Positions 16,571 through 24,999 are shown, counted from the first letter of the stretch. The stretch: 64,000 nucleotides of DNA from Streptomyces sp. NBC_00878 (GCF_026341515.1 NZ_JAPEOK010000001.1:1488001-1552000), one strand, 5' to 3'. Made by a program: numbers and translations. Notes: generated by a model from the sequence alone, not told the origin.

Positions 16571-17356
16571 GTGGCCCTGAACAACACGTACGACGCGAGG
16601 CTCTTGCAGCAGGAGACGGCCGTGGGAGCGGGTGTGCAACTGCTGTTGCTCACCGTGCTCGGCACGGCGCTCGGCATGGGGCCCGCGGGCTGGCTGACGG
16701 GACTGGCGTTCGCGCTCGCGACGTGGGCCGTGCTCTCACGGGCCCTGCACCGCACGCGGCCCCGGTCCTTCGGTCCCGCCAACCGCGTGACCCTGGGCCG
16801 GGCCACCCTCGTAGGCGGAGTGACCGCGCTGGTCGCCGACTCCTTCCAGAGTCCGCCGCCGGTGACGGTCCTGGTCGCCCTCACCGCGGTCGCCCTGATC
16901 CTCGACGCGGTCGACGGCAAGGTCGCCCGCCGGACGGGTTCCTCCTCCGCGCTGGGCGCGCGGTTCGACATGGAGGTCGACGCGTTCCTCATCCTGGTGC
17001 TCAGCGTGTACGTCGCCACGACCGTGGGCCCCTGGGCCCTGCTGATCGGCGGTATGCGCTATGCCTTCGTGGCCGCCGCGAAGTTCCTGCCGTGGCTGAA
17101 CGGCACGCTTCCGCCGAGCACGGGCCGCAAGACGGTGGCCGCCCTCCAGGGCGTCCTGCTGCTGCTCGCGGGCTCGGGGGTCCTCCCGTACGCCCTGATG
17201 TTCGGCGTCGTCGCGCTCGCCCTGGCCCTGCTGACGTGGTCGTTCGGCCGGGACATCGCGTGGCTGTGGCGCACGAAGGGCTCCGCCGAGCGGGAGATGG
17301 CGGCGGTGGAGGTGGAGCTCCTCTACCGGGAGACGGCCGGTGTGGGCGCCCCGTAG
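16571..17356 (+). CDS. CDP-alcohol phosphatidyltransferase family membrane protein
   Basis: The 261-residue product has a GTG start at 16571 with GGAGG eight bases upstream. The family signature D-G-x2-A-R-x8-G-x3-D-x3-D is intact (DAVDGKVARR, then GARFDMEVD, residues about 113-137). Around it are about six membrane segments. These enzymes condense a CDP-activated moiety with an alcohol to make phospholipids or phosphodiesters; the alcohol cannot be assigned. It is divergent from the MDR dehydrogenase and belongs by context to the FAPy/GT4 cluster, where it may provide a lipid or phosphodiester step. The stop codon lies inside a hairpin. Confidence 0.88.
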   Translation: MALNNTYDARLLQQETAVGAGVQLLLLTVLGTALGMGPAGWLTGLAFALATWAVLSRALHRTRPRSFGPANRVTLGRATLVGGVTALVADSFQSPPPVTVLVALTAVALILDAVDGKVARRTGSSSALGARFDMEVDAFLILVLSVYVATTVGPWALLIGGMRYAFVAAAKFLPWLNGTLPPSTGRKTVAALQGVLLLLAGSGVLPYALMFGVVALALALLTWSFGRDIAWLWRTKGSAEREMAAVEVELLYRETAGVGAP

Positions 17357-17371
17357 GGAGGCGCCCACACC
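17339..17371 (+). terminator. Hairpin overlapping the stop of the CDP-alcohol transferase gene
   Basis: GGTGTGGGCGCC (17339-17350) pairs perfectly with GGCGCCCACACC (17360-17371), leaving a 9-base loop that carries the TAG stop (17354-17356). Twelve GC-rich pairs immediately at a gene end fit a Streptomyces terminator without a U-tract. Confidence 0.75.
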
Positions 17372-17392
17372 GTCCAAGGGGTGCGGGGAACT

Positions 17393-17463
17393 GCGCGCCC
17401 AGCCACACACAACCCGCAGCGAAGGCCGTATCTCGACTGCGGGTTGTGTGTGGCTGGGCGCGC
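17393..17463. repeat. Large perfect inverted repeat (27-bp arms, 17-base loop)
   Basis: The left arm (17393-17419) begins GCGCGCCCAGCCACACACAA and ends CCGCAG; the right arm (17437-17463) is its exact reverse complement. It lies between two convergent genes, so it can be a bidirectional terminator. The GCGGGGAACTGCGCGCCCAGCC context resembles a dispersed intergenic repeat I associate with Streptomyces genomes. Perfect complementarity over 27 bp indicates recent origin or active maintenance. Confidence 0.8.
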
Positions 17464-17513
17464 CCACGCGGCGGAGCCGCATATTTCACAGCCCCGCGCC
17501 CCTCGGTGGTGGA

Positions 17514-18941
17514 TCAGCGGCCGATCTTGTCCAGTTCCGCGATCTCGTGGAACTCGTGGCCGAGGACACGGCCCGTGCGCTGGGCCGGGACGAGCAGCGC
17601 GGCCAGGGCCGCGGCGAGGCAGAGCACGGCGAGCAGGGTGAATCCGTGGGTGTAGCCGGAGGCGTACGGCAGGCCCGAGGGCTGTAGGTGGCCGGTCACC
17701 AGGACGCTGGTCACCGCGGCGCCGATGGAGCCGCCGATGGTCCGGATGTTGGCGTTCATGCCGGTGGCGGCGCCGGTCTGCTCGGGCGGGACGCTGCCCA
17801 CGATCAGGTTGGCCATCGAGGCGAAGGCCAGTCCGATGCCGAGGCCGAAGACGCCTGCCACGAAGGCCACCTGCCACTGCTGGTCGTGCCAGAGGGCGAG
17901 GAAGCCGCAGGCGACCGCGCCCAGCGCGGCACCGGTGGTGAGCAGTTTCTTGGCACCCAGTACGGGTTCCAGGCGGCCGCCCAGGATGCCGGAGCAGAAC
18001 ATCGCGATCAGCATCGGCAGCATGAGCAGCCCGGACTCGGTGACGCTCGCGCCGAATCCGTACCCGGCGGAGCTGGGTGTCTGGACGAAGCCGGGCAGGA
18101 AGGACCAGATCGCGTACATGCCGGCGCCGAACAGCAGCGCGGCGGTGTTGGTCGTCCACACGGCGGGCAGCCGCATGATGCGCAGGTCTATCAGCGGGCT
18201 GCGGGAGCGCGACTCGGCGAGCAGCCACAGTGCGAAGAGCACCACGGCGGCGGCGAACAGCCCGATCACCCGGGCCGAGCCCCAGCCCCACTGGCCGGCC
18301 CGGCTGAGCGGCAGCAGCAGCGCCACCAGCCAGGCCGACAGCAGGACGGCGCCGAGCCAGTTGACGCTCCCCTCGGCCCGGCGGGGCGACTCGGGGACGT
18401 AGCGGACGGCGATCAGCGTGGTGACCGTGACGATGCCGACGGGGATCCAGAACAGCCACCGGTAGTCGAGCGCGGTCACGATGGGGCCGGCCGCCACCAT
18501 GCCGACGCCGCCGCCGGCCGCGATCACGGCGGACAGGTTGCTGATACTGGGGCTGACCTGGGACGCCGCGAACTCATCGCGGATGATGCCGAAGGACAGC
18601 GGGAACAGGGCGCCGCCGATGCCCTGGACGACCCGGGCGACGATGAGTACGCCGATGGTCGGCGCGAGCGCGGCGAGCAGACAGCCGACCGCCACGGTCA
18701 CGAGGACGGCGACGAGGGTGCGCTTCTTTCCGATCAGATCGCCGACCCGGCCGAGGATCGGTGTGAAGACCGAGGCGGACAGCAGATACGCCGTCATCAC
18801 CCAGGTCACGGTGGACTGCGAGGTGTCCAGCGCGTGCTGAACGGTCGGCAGGGCCGGCGCGATCAGCGACTGGAGCATGGAGAACACGCCCGCACCGGTC
18901 GCGAGGACCGCGAAGGTGAGGCGGGTGGACGTCCTGGGCAT
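17514..18941 (-). CDS. MFS transporter, 14-TM drug exporter type (DHA2)
   Basis: The 475-residue product starts at ATG 18941 with GGAGAGG upstream; the in-frame extension to 19148 crosses the operator region and is unlikely. It has about 14 hydrophobic segments. Motif A is GRVGDLIGKKRT in the loop after TM2, motif B-like ARVVQGIGGALFPLSFGII follows, and motif C-like VIAAGGGVGMVAAGPIVTALDYRWLFWI is in TM5. Such proton antiporters export drugs or endogenous metabolites. A divergent TetR gene with two operator palindromes between them indicates ligand-induced export. Substrate unknown. Confidence 0.93.
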   Translation of the reverse strand: MPRTSTRLTFAVLATGAGVFSMLQSLIAPALPTVQHALDTSQSTVTWVMTAYLLSASVFTPILGRVGDLIGKKRTLVAVLVTVAVGCLLAALAPTIGVLIVARVVQGIGGALFPLSFGIIRDEFAASQVSPSISNLSAVIAAGGGVGMVAAGPIVTALDYRWLFWIPVGIVTVTTLIAVRYVPESPRRAEGSVNWLGAVLLSAWLVALLLPLSRAGQWGWGSARVIGLFAAAVVLFALWLLAESRSRSPLIDLRIMRLPAVWTTNTAALLFGAGMYAIWSFLPGFVQTPSSAGYGFGASVTESGLLMLPMLIAMFCSGILGGRLEPVLGAKKLLTTGAALGAVACGFLALWHDQQWQVAFVAGVFGLGIGLAFASMANLIVGSVPPEQTGAATGMNANIRTIGGSIGAAVTSVLVTGHLQPSGLPYASGYTHGFTLLAVLCLAAALAALLVPAQRTGRVLGHEFHEIAELDKIGR

Positions 18942-19115
18942 GAAAAGCCTCTCCGAACAGGATGCGGCCGAGGGTCTGTGGCCACGGTCGTACGGGGTGG
19001 GCGGGCCGCGGGGCGGCGTCAGGTGCCGCGGGGCAGCGTCGAGCACGCCGACGACCGCGCGATGCGGTCGCGGAGGGGTGTGATGAGGGGGTGGTGAACG
19101 CACCCCGACTGGTAA

Positions 19116-19157
19116 AGTGGAGGTGTGCCTCCACTGTAGCGGAGGCACACCTCCGCT
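19116..19157. promoter_or_regulatory. Double TetR-type operator between exporter and regulator genes
   Basis: Two palindromes lie side by side: AGTGGAGG-TGTG-CCTCCACT (19116-19135) and AGCGGAGG-CACA-CCTCCGCT (19138-19157). Their centres are 22 bp apart, two helical turns. The second is also the inverted copy of the first (GGAGGTGTGCCTCC against GGAGGCACACCTCC). This is the expected layout for two TetR dimers repressing both divergent promoters. Binding is inferred. Confidence 0.8.
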
Positions 19158-19185
19158 TCAACCGTGTCCGACCCTGGGAGGCACC

Positions 19186-19764
19186 GTGACGGCTCAGCCG
19201 TTCCCCGTCAGCGAGATCGTCGCGTCCCAGCGCCCGCACCGCAAAGACGCCGCACGCAACTACGACGCCCTGCTGGCGGCCGCCCGTGAGGCGTTCGCGG
19301 AGAAGGGCGCGGAGGCCTCCCTGGAGGACATCGCCCGTCGCGCGGGGGTGGGGATCGGCACGCTCTACCGGAACTTCCCCACGCGTCGCCACCTCTTCGA
19401 GAGCGTCTACGCGGACGAGGTGAGCGCGCTGTGCCGGCTGGCGCAGGAGGTCGCGGACCTGGAACCGTGGGAGGCACTGGCCTCGTGGCTGCGCCGGTTC
19501 GTGGACTACACCACGACCAAGCGGGCCATCCGCGAGGCGCTCAACAACGAGTCGGACATCTTCCTGGCCTGCCGGGACTCGATGTACGCGGCGGGCGGCC
19601 CGCTGTTCGACCGGGCGCAGCAGACCGGTCAGGTCCGTACGGACATGACCTTCGACGACCTCCTGCGGATGGTCGCCGGCATCACCTCGACGGCCTACCT
19701 CGACGACGCCCAGCGTGACCGCGTGCTGGCCGTCGCCCTGGACGGGGTCCGCACAGCACGCTGA
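19186..19764 (+). CDS. TetR-family transcriptional regulator
   Basis: The 192-residue product has a GTG start at 19186 with GGGAGG five bases upstream. The N-terminal helix-turn-helix is canonical: LLAAAREAFAEKGAEASLEDIARRAGVGIGTLYRNFPTRRHLFESVY (residues about 26-72, read in parts). The C-terminal ligand domain includes REALNNESDIFLACRDSM and a TDMTFDDLLRMVAGITS helix, like the SbtR-type C-terminal domain common in Streptomyces. Its divergent partner is an MFS exporter and two palindromes lie between, so it probably represses the exporter and itself. Confidence 0.94.
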   Translation: MTAQPFPVSEIVASQRPHRKDAARNYDALLAAAREAFAEKGAEASLEDIARRAGVGIGTLYRNFPTRRHLFESVYADEVSALCRLAQEVADLEPWEALASWLRRFVDYTTTKRAIREALNNESDIFLACRDSMYAAGGPLFDRAQQTGQVRTDMTFDDLLRMVAGITSTAYLDDAQRDRVLAVALDGVRTAR

Positions 19765-19812
19765 GGCCCGCGGCGGGCGCGCGTACGCACAGCCGTGCAC
19801 GGCAGGGTGGCG

Positions 19813-19834
19813 CCCCGGCGGGCCGGCGCCGGGG
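19813..19834 (+). terminator. Hairpin after the TetR gene
   Basis: CCCCGGCG (19813-19820) and CGCCGGGG (19827-19834) pair around GGCCGG, 49 bases past the TetR stop. It is a plausible intrinsic terminator for the regulator transcript. Confidence 0.6.
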
Positions 19835-20120
19835 TCCGGATGCGGCGCGGGCCGGGTCCTGAGGGGAGTACGGTTACCACACCGAGCGCACCTCGCACGC
19901 CGTCATCCGTTTCGGCGTCGCCCTCGGGACAACGGCACAGGCCGGCGCACTTCGGATCCGGCCGGAAATGAGCCGCACCATGCCTCCTGGCTCGTACTGT
20001 CCCGCCGCCTTCCTTATCCGGTCCCGCGCAGCGCATTAGCGGATTTCCCGCTCACCGGTGTGCCCCGAGGCATTCCGGCATCCCGTGCACGGCCTGAACC
20101 GATCAAGAGGATGCGGACAC
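19835..20120. other. Non-coding stretch upstream of the Cys-rich protein gene
   Basis: With the terminator, the gene-free stretch spans 19765-20120. I find no convincing coding frame with a ribosome site. The part near 20030-20120 is less GC-rich than its surroundings (GCATTAGCGGATTTCC) and probably contains the promoter of the following gene pair, but I could not pick a clear -35/-10. Confidence 0.4.
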
Positions 20121-20393
20121 ATGTATTCACAGGACTCCATCTCCAGCCACCGCCGCGGCCGTCCCGAACCGACCCCGGAGATGCTCTCCGGACTGGCCTG
20201 CCTCATGTGCGGCACCGACTACCGGAACACACCCGACCCGGAGGCGGTGGTGGTCTCGCACCGCGACGACAAGCAGCTCCTCGCCTGCCACGGGACGTGC
20301 GCACGGATGGCGAGCGGGTCGGTCAACGGCCTGGACGAGACGCCCCTCCCCCTGGCCGAGCGCGTACGCAGGCACCGGGCCGACGGCTCCTGA
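20121..20393 (+). CDS. Small protein with two Cys pairs (CLMCG and CHGTC)
   Basis: The 90-residue product starts at ATG 20121 with a weak AAGAGG upstream. It has CLMCGTDY near residue 29 and LLACHGTCARMA about 30 residues later, so two CxxC/CxxxC pairs could bind one zinc or iron. No signal peptide or membrane segment. I do not recognise a family. It precedes the carboxyethylornithine synthase-like gene by 132 bases on the same strand and may be co-transcribed; a role as a regulator or partner of that enzyme is a guess. Confidence 0.65.
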   Translation: MYSQDSISSHRRGRPEPTPEMLSGLACLMCGTDYRNTPDPEAVVVSHRDDKQLLACHGTCARMASGSVNGLDETPLPLAERVRRHRADGS

Positions 20394-20525
20394 CGCCGAC
20401 GGCTCCCGGGACCAGGACCCCGGGCAGCCACGACGAGCCCGACGAACACCACCAGCACACGAGCACCACACGCACGTCGAGCACCACGAGCGCCACATGA
20501 CGCGAACCAAATGATGAGGAAGCGT

Positions 20526-21761
20526 ATGAGCCTGTTGAGTCTCGGAGTAGTCGCCTCCTCCAGCAAGGAAAACGAGTTCCGCCTGCCGTTGCACCCCGCC
20601 CACCTCGGCCGGATCGCACCGGACGTACGCGAGAAGATCTTCCTCGAACAGGGCTACGGCGAACGCTTCGGCGTCGCCGACGACGCGCTGCGACCGCTCG
20701 TCGCGGGCCTGCGCTCCCGCGAGCAACTCCTCGACGAGTGCGACGTGTTGATGCTGCCCAAACCCATGCACGAGGATGTCGCCGCGCTGCGCCAGGGCCA
20801 GGTGCTGTGGGGCTGGCCGCACTGCGTGCAGGACGAGGCGATGACGCAGCTCGCCATCGACCGGCAGCTGACCCTCATCGCCTGGGAGGCCATGAACCAC
20901 TGGACGTCCACGGGCGCCTTCAGCGTCCATGTGTTCCACAAGAACAACGAGCTCGCGGGGTACTGCTCGGTGCTGCACGCCCTGCAGCTCGGCGGGCTGA
21001 CCGGCAGCTACGGGCGGCGCATGCGCGCGGTGGTCATCAGCTTCGGCGCCACGGCGCGCGGAGCGGTCACGGGTCTGGGCGCCATGGGTGTCTCCGACGT
21101 CACGGTGCTCACCCAGCGCGCGGCGGCGGCGGTGGCCTCGCCGATGCCGTCGGTCGTGATGGGCCATTTCGAGGAGGAGCCGGACGATCCCTCGCGCCTG
21201 CGGGCGCTCACCGGGCTCGGCCCCGTACCGCTCGCGGAGTACCTGGCCGGCTTCGACATCATCGTCAACTGCATCCGGCAGGACACCGACGCGCCGCTGA
21301 CGTTCGTCACCGAGGAGGAACTCGCCGTGTTCCGGCCGGGGACCTTCTTCATCGACGTCGCCTGCGACGAGGGCATGGGCTTCAGCTGGGCCCGGCCGAC
21401 CACCTTCGTCGATCCGATGCCGACCGTCGGTCCCGGCTGCCACTACTACGGGGTGGACCACAGTCCGTCCCACCTGTGGAACTCGGCCACGTGGGAGATC
21501 AGTGAGGCGCTCCTCCCCTATCTGCGCAAGGTCATGAGCGGCCCGGCGGCCTGGGACTCCGACGTCACGGTCGGAAAGGCCATCGAGATCCGCGACGGTA
21601 TCGTCCTGAACCCGAAGATCCTGTCGTTCCAGCACCGTTCGGCCGACTTCCCCCACACCCGCGCCAAGCCCGGCAAGGTCACTTCGCGGGCGGGAGCGTC
21701 ACCGGCAGGTCGTCCCGCAGTTCCGCGAAGAGTTGCCGTGCCCGACGGTCGTCCCATGTGA
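20526..21761 (+). CDS. N5-(carboxyethyl)ornithine synthase-like opine dehydrogenase
   Basis: The 411-residue product starts at ATG 20526 with GAGGAAG upstream. The N-terminus (LSLGVVASSSKENEFRLPLHP) and LPKPMHEDVAALRQGQVLWGWPHCVQD match the alanine dehydrogenase/PNT-derived carboxyethylornithine synthase family as in Lactococcus, which reductively condenses pyruvate with ornithine or lysine. The Rossmann segment is VVISFGATARGAVTGLGAMG, followed by GTFFIDVACDEGMGFSWARPT. The last roughly 28 codons run antisense into the convergent LCP gene, an 83-base overlap, and their Arg/Pro-rich composition suggests an eroded or extended C-terminus. In this organism the product may be an N-carboxyalkyl amino acid used as osmolyte or signal; unproven. 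Confidence 0.85.
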   Translation: MSLLSLGVVASSSKENEFRLPLHPAHLGRIAPDVREKIFLEQGYGERFGVADDALRPLVAGLRSREQLLDECDVLMLPKPMHEDVAALRQGQVLWGWPHCVQDEAMTQLAIDRQLTLIAWEAMNHWTSTGAFSVHVFHKNNELAGYCSVLHALQLGGLTGSYGRRMRAVVISFGATARGAVTGLGAMGVSDVTVLTQRAAAAVASPMPSVVMGHFEEEPDDPSRLRALTGLGPVPLAEYLAGFDIIVNCIRQDTDAPLTFVTEEELAVFRPGTFFIDVACDEGMGFSWARPTTFVDPMPTVGPGCHYYGVDHSPSHLWNSATWEISEALLPYLRKVMSGPAAWDSDVTVGKAIEIRDGIVLNPKILSFQHRSADFPHTRAKPGKVTSRAGASPAGRPAVPRRVAVPDGRPM

Positions 21762-22890
21762 CGGCGCTGCCCTTGGAGGTGGCGAAGGCGGGGTCGGAGA
21801 CGGGCACGTTGATCTGCCTGCCGTTGCCCGCCGAGACGCTCCGCATCGCCTCGAACAGCGACATGAGGTCCTTCAGGCCCGTGTCCTTGTCCACCACGAG
21901 CGTGTCGAGGCCCGCGCTGAGGGTCGGGAAGGACTTGGTGGGGTTGAGGAGGGTGCCCGGGGTGACCGCCTTCTTGGCGAGCGCGGTCAGGAACTTCTGC
22001 TGGTTGCGGGTGCGGCCCAGGTCGCCCTCCGCCTCCTGTTTGCGCTGCCGGACGAACGCCAGTGCCTTGGTGCCGTCGAGCGTCTGGCAGCCCTTGGGCA
22101 GGTCCGCGCCGGACTTCTCGTCCTTCACGGCCCGCTCCAGGCACAGGTCCACGCCGCCGACCGCGTCCACCACCCCGACGAAGCCCGCGAAGCCGATCTC
22201 CGCGTAGTGGTCGATGCGCAGCCCGGTGTTGCGTTCCACCGCCCGCACGAGGAGGTCGGGGCCGCCGAGCGAGAACGCCGCGTTGAGCTTGTCCGGCTCG
22301 GCGGAGAAGCTCCTGCCGGTCTCGGGACGGACGTACGGCGGAAGGGTCACCCACGAGTCGCGCGGCAGGCTCATCATCGTGGCGCCGTTCGAGCCGGTGT
22401 GCAGCAGGATCATCGAGTCGGTGCGGCGGCCCTCGGCCGAGCCGGTGCGCAGATCCTTCCTCGCCTGCTCGGACAGACCGGCGCGGCTGTCCGAGCCCAC
22501 GATCAGGTAGTTGGTCCCCTTTCCGGCCTGCGGGCGGTCCGGCAGCGCGCCGAGGTCCACCTCCTGGTCGAGCTTGGTGTCGGCCCACACGTACGTCCCT
22601 GCGGCGGACGCGAGCACCGCGACGACCAGGAGGATCGCGAGCCGCGTGACCTTGCGGCGCCTGCTGGCGGGCGGCTTGGGGGACCTGCCGCCTCCCGCGT
22701 CCCCGGGAGGCCGGCGTCCGTGCCCGGTGCGGCCCGGCGTCGCGGGCGAGGGCATGCCCGGCAGTGGTGCCGTACGTGTCGAGGGCGAGGACGCGTTGCC
22801 GCGCGCCACCCGGCCCGTGACGGCACTCGGCGGCTGGGCCGCGCCGCCGCTCCGGTCAAAGCCCACCGGAAGGTCGGTGCGTTCACTCAT
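21679..22890 (-). CDS. LytR-CpsA-Psr (LCP) family cell-wall glycopolymer ligase
   Basis: The 403-residue product begins at ATG 22890. A Pro/Gly-rich cytoplasmic N-terminus of about 78 residues is followed by a single membrane span (LAILLVVAVLASAAGTYVWA). The extracellular LCP domain contains YLIVGSDSRAG, RRTDSMILLHTG, SLPRDSWVTLP, LNAAFSLGGPDLLVRAVE and the Arg pair in GRTRNQQKFL. LCP enzymes attach teichoic or other glycopolymers from lipid carriers to peptidoglycan. It lies 30 bases downstream of a deacetylase/GT2 envelope gene on the same strand, so both probably work in wall-polymer assembly. Confidence 0.93.
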   Translation of the reverse strand: MSERTDLPVGFDRSGGAAQPPSAVTGRVARGNASSPSTRTAPLPGMPSPATPGRTGHGRRPPGDAGGGRSPKPPASRRRKVTRLAILLVVAVLASAAGTYVWADTKLDQEVDLGALPDRPQAGKGTNYLIVGSDSRAGLSEQARKDLRTGSAEGRRTDSMILLHTGSNGATMMSLPRDSWVTLPPYVRPETGRSFSAEPDKLNAAFSLGGPDLLVRAVERNTGLRIDHYAEIGFAGFVGVVDAVGGVDLCLERAVKDEKSGADLPKGCQTLDGTKALAFVRQRKQEAEGDLGRTRNQQKFLTALAKKAVTPGTLLNPTKSFPTLSAGLDTLVVDKDTGLKDLMSLFEAMRSVSAGNGRQINVPVSDPAFATSKGSAVTWDDRRARQLFAELRDDLPVTLPPAK

Positions 22891-22920
22891 CGGCCTGTTC
22901 AGTCCCTCACCACATGGGGG

Positions 22921-24999
22921 TCATCTCATCGGCACGCTCTTATACGGTGACGGACCGTCGATCTGTTCAGCGGCCGTGCCCGAACGCTTCATACGCTGCC
23001 ACTTCAGCCGGCTGCCGAGGAGCAGGGCGACCACGGACTGGATGACGACCAGGTACATGAGCTGCCGGTAGACGACCAGTTGGAACGGCATCCACCACAA
23101 GGTGCGTACGCGCTCCCCGTCGAGCTTCAACGCGTAACCGGCGCAGAGCAGTTGGATGCCCAGGAAGCCGAACCACACCCCGGCCGAACTCAGCGGATCG
23201 AGGAACAGCACGCCGTACAGGGCGAACACGTCGATGACCGGCCCGAGCAACGGCAGGGCGACCTGGTTGATCGCGAGGTAGGTGAGTCCGCGCCGGCCGA
23301 AGCGTCCGGCGACGCCCCCTTCCAGGACGGCACCGCGGTGCTTCCACATCGACTGGATCGTGCCGAAGCACCAGCGGTAGCGCTGCCGCCACAACTGCCG
23401 CAGCGAGGTGGGTACTTCGGTCCAGGCGACGGCGGACTCCTCGTAGAGCACGCGCCAGCCCGCCCGCCACAGGGCCATCGTGAGATCGGTGTCCTCGGCG
23501 AGGGTGTCGTCGCTGACCCCGCCCACGCCCAGGATCGCGTCCCGGCGGAACGCCCCGATGGCGCCGGGGACGGTGGTCATGCACTCCAGCACCTCGAACA
23601 TCCGGCGGTCGAGGTTGAAGCCGAAGCAGTACTCCAGGTGCTGCCACTTGGCGAGCAGGCCCCGCCGGTTGCCGACCTTGGTGTTGCCGCTGACCGCGCC
23701 CACGGCGGGGTGCGCGAGCGGCTGGACGAGGTGGTGGATGGCGTCCGGTTCGAAGACGGTGTCGGCGTCGACCATGATCACGATGTCGTGACTCGTGTGT
23801 TCCAGGCCGGTGTTGAGGGCCGCGGCCTTGCCGCCGTTGGGTTTGCGGACCACCAGGACGCGCGGGTCTGAGATGCCTTCGGCGAGCACCGCCGTGCGGT
23901 CCGTCGAGCCGTCGTCGATCACGATGATCTGCAACTGCGGGTAGTCGGAGGCGAGCAGGGAGCGGACGGTGGACTCGATCCCTGCCTCTTCGTTGTAGGC
24001 GGGCACGAGCACGGACACCGGTTCCGTGACCTCCCGCAGCCAGGGCGCGCCGGGCCGGGAGCGTTCCAGCCGGCGGACATGCGCCCGGGCGAAGACGACG
24101 AGCGCCGCCATCCGCAGCACCCCGAGAGCCCCCGCGATGCCGAGCGTCCAGGTCATCGCGTTCGAGAACGCGCGTCCCAGGGAAGTGGCCCAGACGAGGG
24201 CGGTGCCGCGCCAGCGCTCGACGGCCGACACCGACTCGTACGGGGCCAGCCCGAGGCCGGCCGAGACGGTGGTGAAGCGGTCGACGCCCGGGTTCTTGAG
24301 CAGCTTCTCCGTCTCCCGGTAGGCGGTCTCCGTCTGGCTGAACTGCCGGACCAGACCCTGAGCCGGTTTCCGGGACCCCTTGTCGGCGGCGACCAGCACG
24401 TACCCCTGGGCGGCGGCACGCCGCGCGGCCGCCCACTCGCGGCCGCAGAGCGTGTCCGGCGAGGTGGTCCTCGGCATCCGCAGCAGATTGGTACGGATAC
24501 CGGTGGTGCCCGCCAACGTGGCCTGTGTCAGGTCGAGTTCGGCGGAGAAGCGGACGGACGACGCCTCGCCCAGGGCGGCTCCGGTGTAGGTGTTCGAGCC
24601 GATCTCGTGCCCCTCGGCGCGGATGCGGCGCACCAGGTCCGGATGGCGGGCGGCCTCGGCGCCGAAGAGGAAGAAGGTGGCGCGCGCCCGGTGCCGTCGC
24701 AGCAGGTCGAGCAGGCGCGGGGTCCACACGGGGTCGGGGCCGCCGTCGAAGGTGAGCGCGACGGTGCGGGCGGGCATCGAGCCGGTCTGTATCCCGTTGC
24801 CGTTGATCCCCACCACGGGACCGCCGGCGACCACCGCATCGGGGGCGGGTGAGGTGCAGGCGGACCGCGTCTTCGCGGCGTCCACCTCGTGGTTGGTCCA
24901 GCCCTCGAAGAGCAGGGCCGCGAACATCGCGGGGAGGACGAGGATCAGTAGCAGCCAGTGTGCGCGCGGATCGCGTGACTGCTTGTGCCGAGCCTTCAC
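22921..24999 (-). CDS. Bifunctional polysaccharide deacetylase / GT2 glycosyltransferase membrane protein
   Basis: About 692 residues from a GTG at 24999 with GAGAGGGGGGA upstream; the same frame stays open to a GTG at 25212, adding a GPAA-repeat N-terminus without a clear ribosome site. After one membrane span near the start come the NodB deacetylase domain (VALTFDGGPD, then HEIGSNTYTG) and a second membrane span, then a GT2 domain (SVLVPAYNEEAGIESTV, IDDGSTDRT, MVDADTVFEPDA, and QRYRWCFGT as the Q-x2-RW motif) and C-terminal spans. In NodB the catalytic HxxNH-type motif reads EIGSNTYT with the usual His replaced, so deacetylase activity is uncertain. This fusion is like exopolysaccharide synthases in many Gram-positives. 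Confidence 0.9.
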   Translation of the reverse strand: MKARHKQSRDPRAHWLLLILVLPAMFAALLFEGWTNHEVDAAKTRSACTSPAPDAVVAGGPVVGINGNGIQTGSMPARTVALTFDGGPDPVWTPRLLDLLRRHRARATFFLFGAEAARHPDLVRRIRAEGHEIGSNTYTGAALGEASSVRFSAELDLTQATLAGTTGIRTNLLRMPRTTSPDTLCGREWAAARRAAAQGYVLVAADKGSRKPAQGLVRQFSQTETAYRETEKLLKNPGVDRFTTVSAGLGLAPYESVSAVERWRGTALVWATSLGRAFSNAMTWTLGIAGALGVLRMAALVVFARAHVRRLERSRPGAPWLREVTEPVSVLVPAYNEEAGIESTVRSLLASDYPQLQIIVIDDGSTDRTAVLAEGISDPRVLVVRKPNGGKAAALNTGLEHTSHDIVIMVDADTVFEPDAIHHLVQPLAHPAVGAVSGNTKVGNRRGLLAKWQHLEYCFGFNLDRRMFEVLECMTTVPGAIGAFRRDAILGVGGVSDDTLAEDTDLTMALWRAGWRVLYEESAVAWTEVPTSLRQLWRQRYRWCFGTIQSMWKHRGAVLEGGVAGRFGRRGLTYLAINQVALPLLGPVIDVFALYGVLFLDPLSSAGVWFGFLGIQLLCAGYALKLDGERVRTLWWMPFQLVVYRQLMYLVVIQSVVALLLGSRLKWQRMKRSGTAAEQIDGPSPYKSVPMR

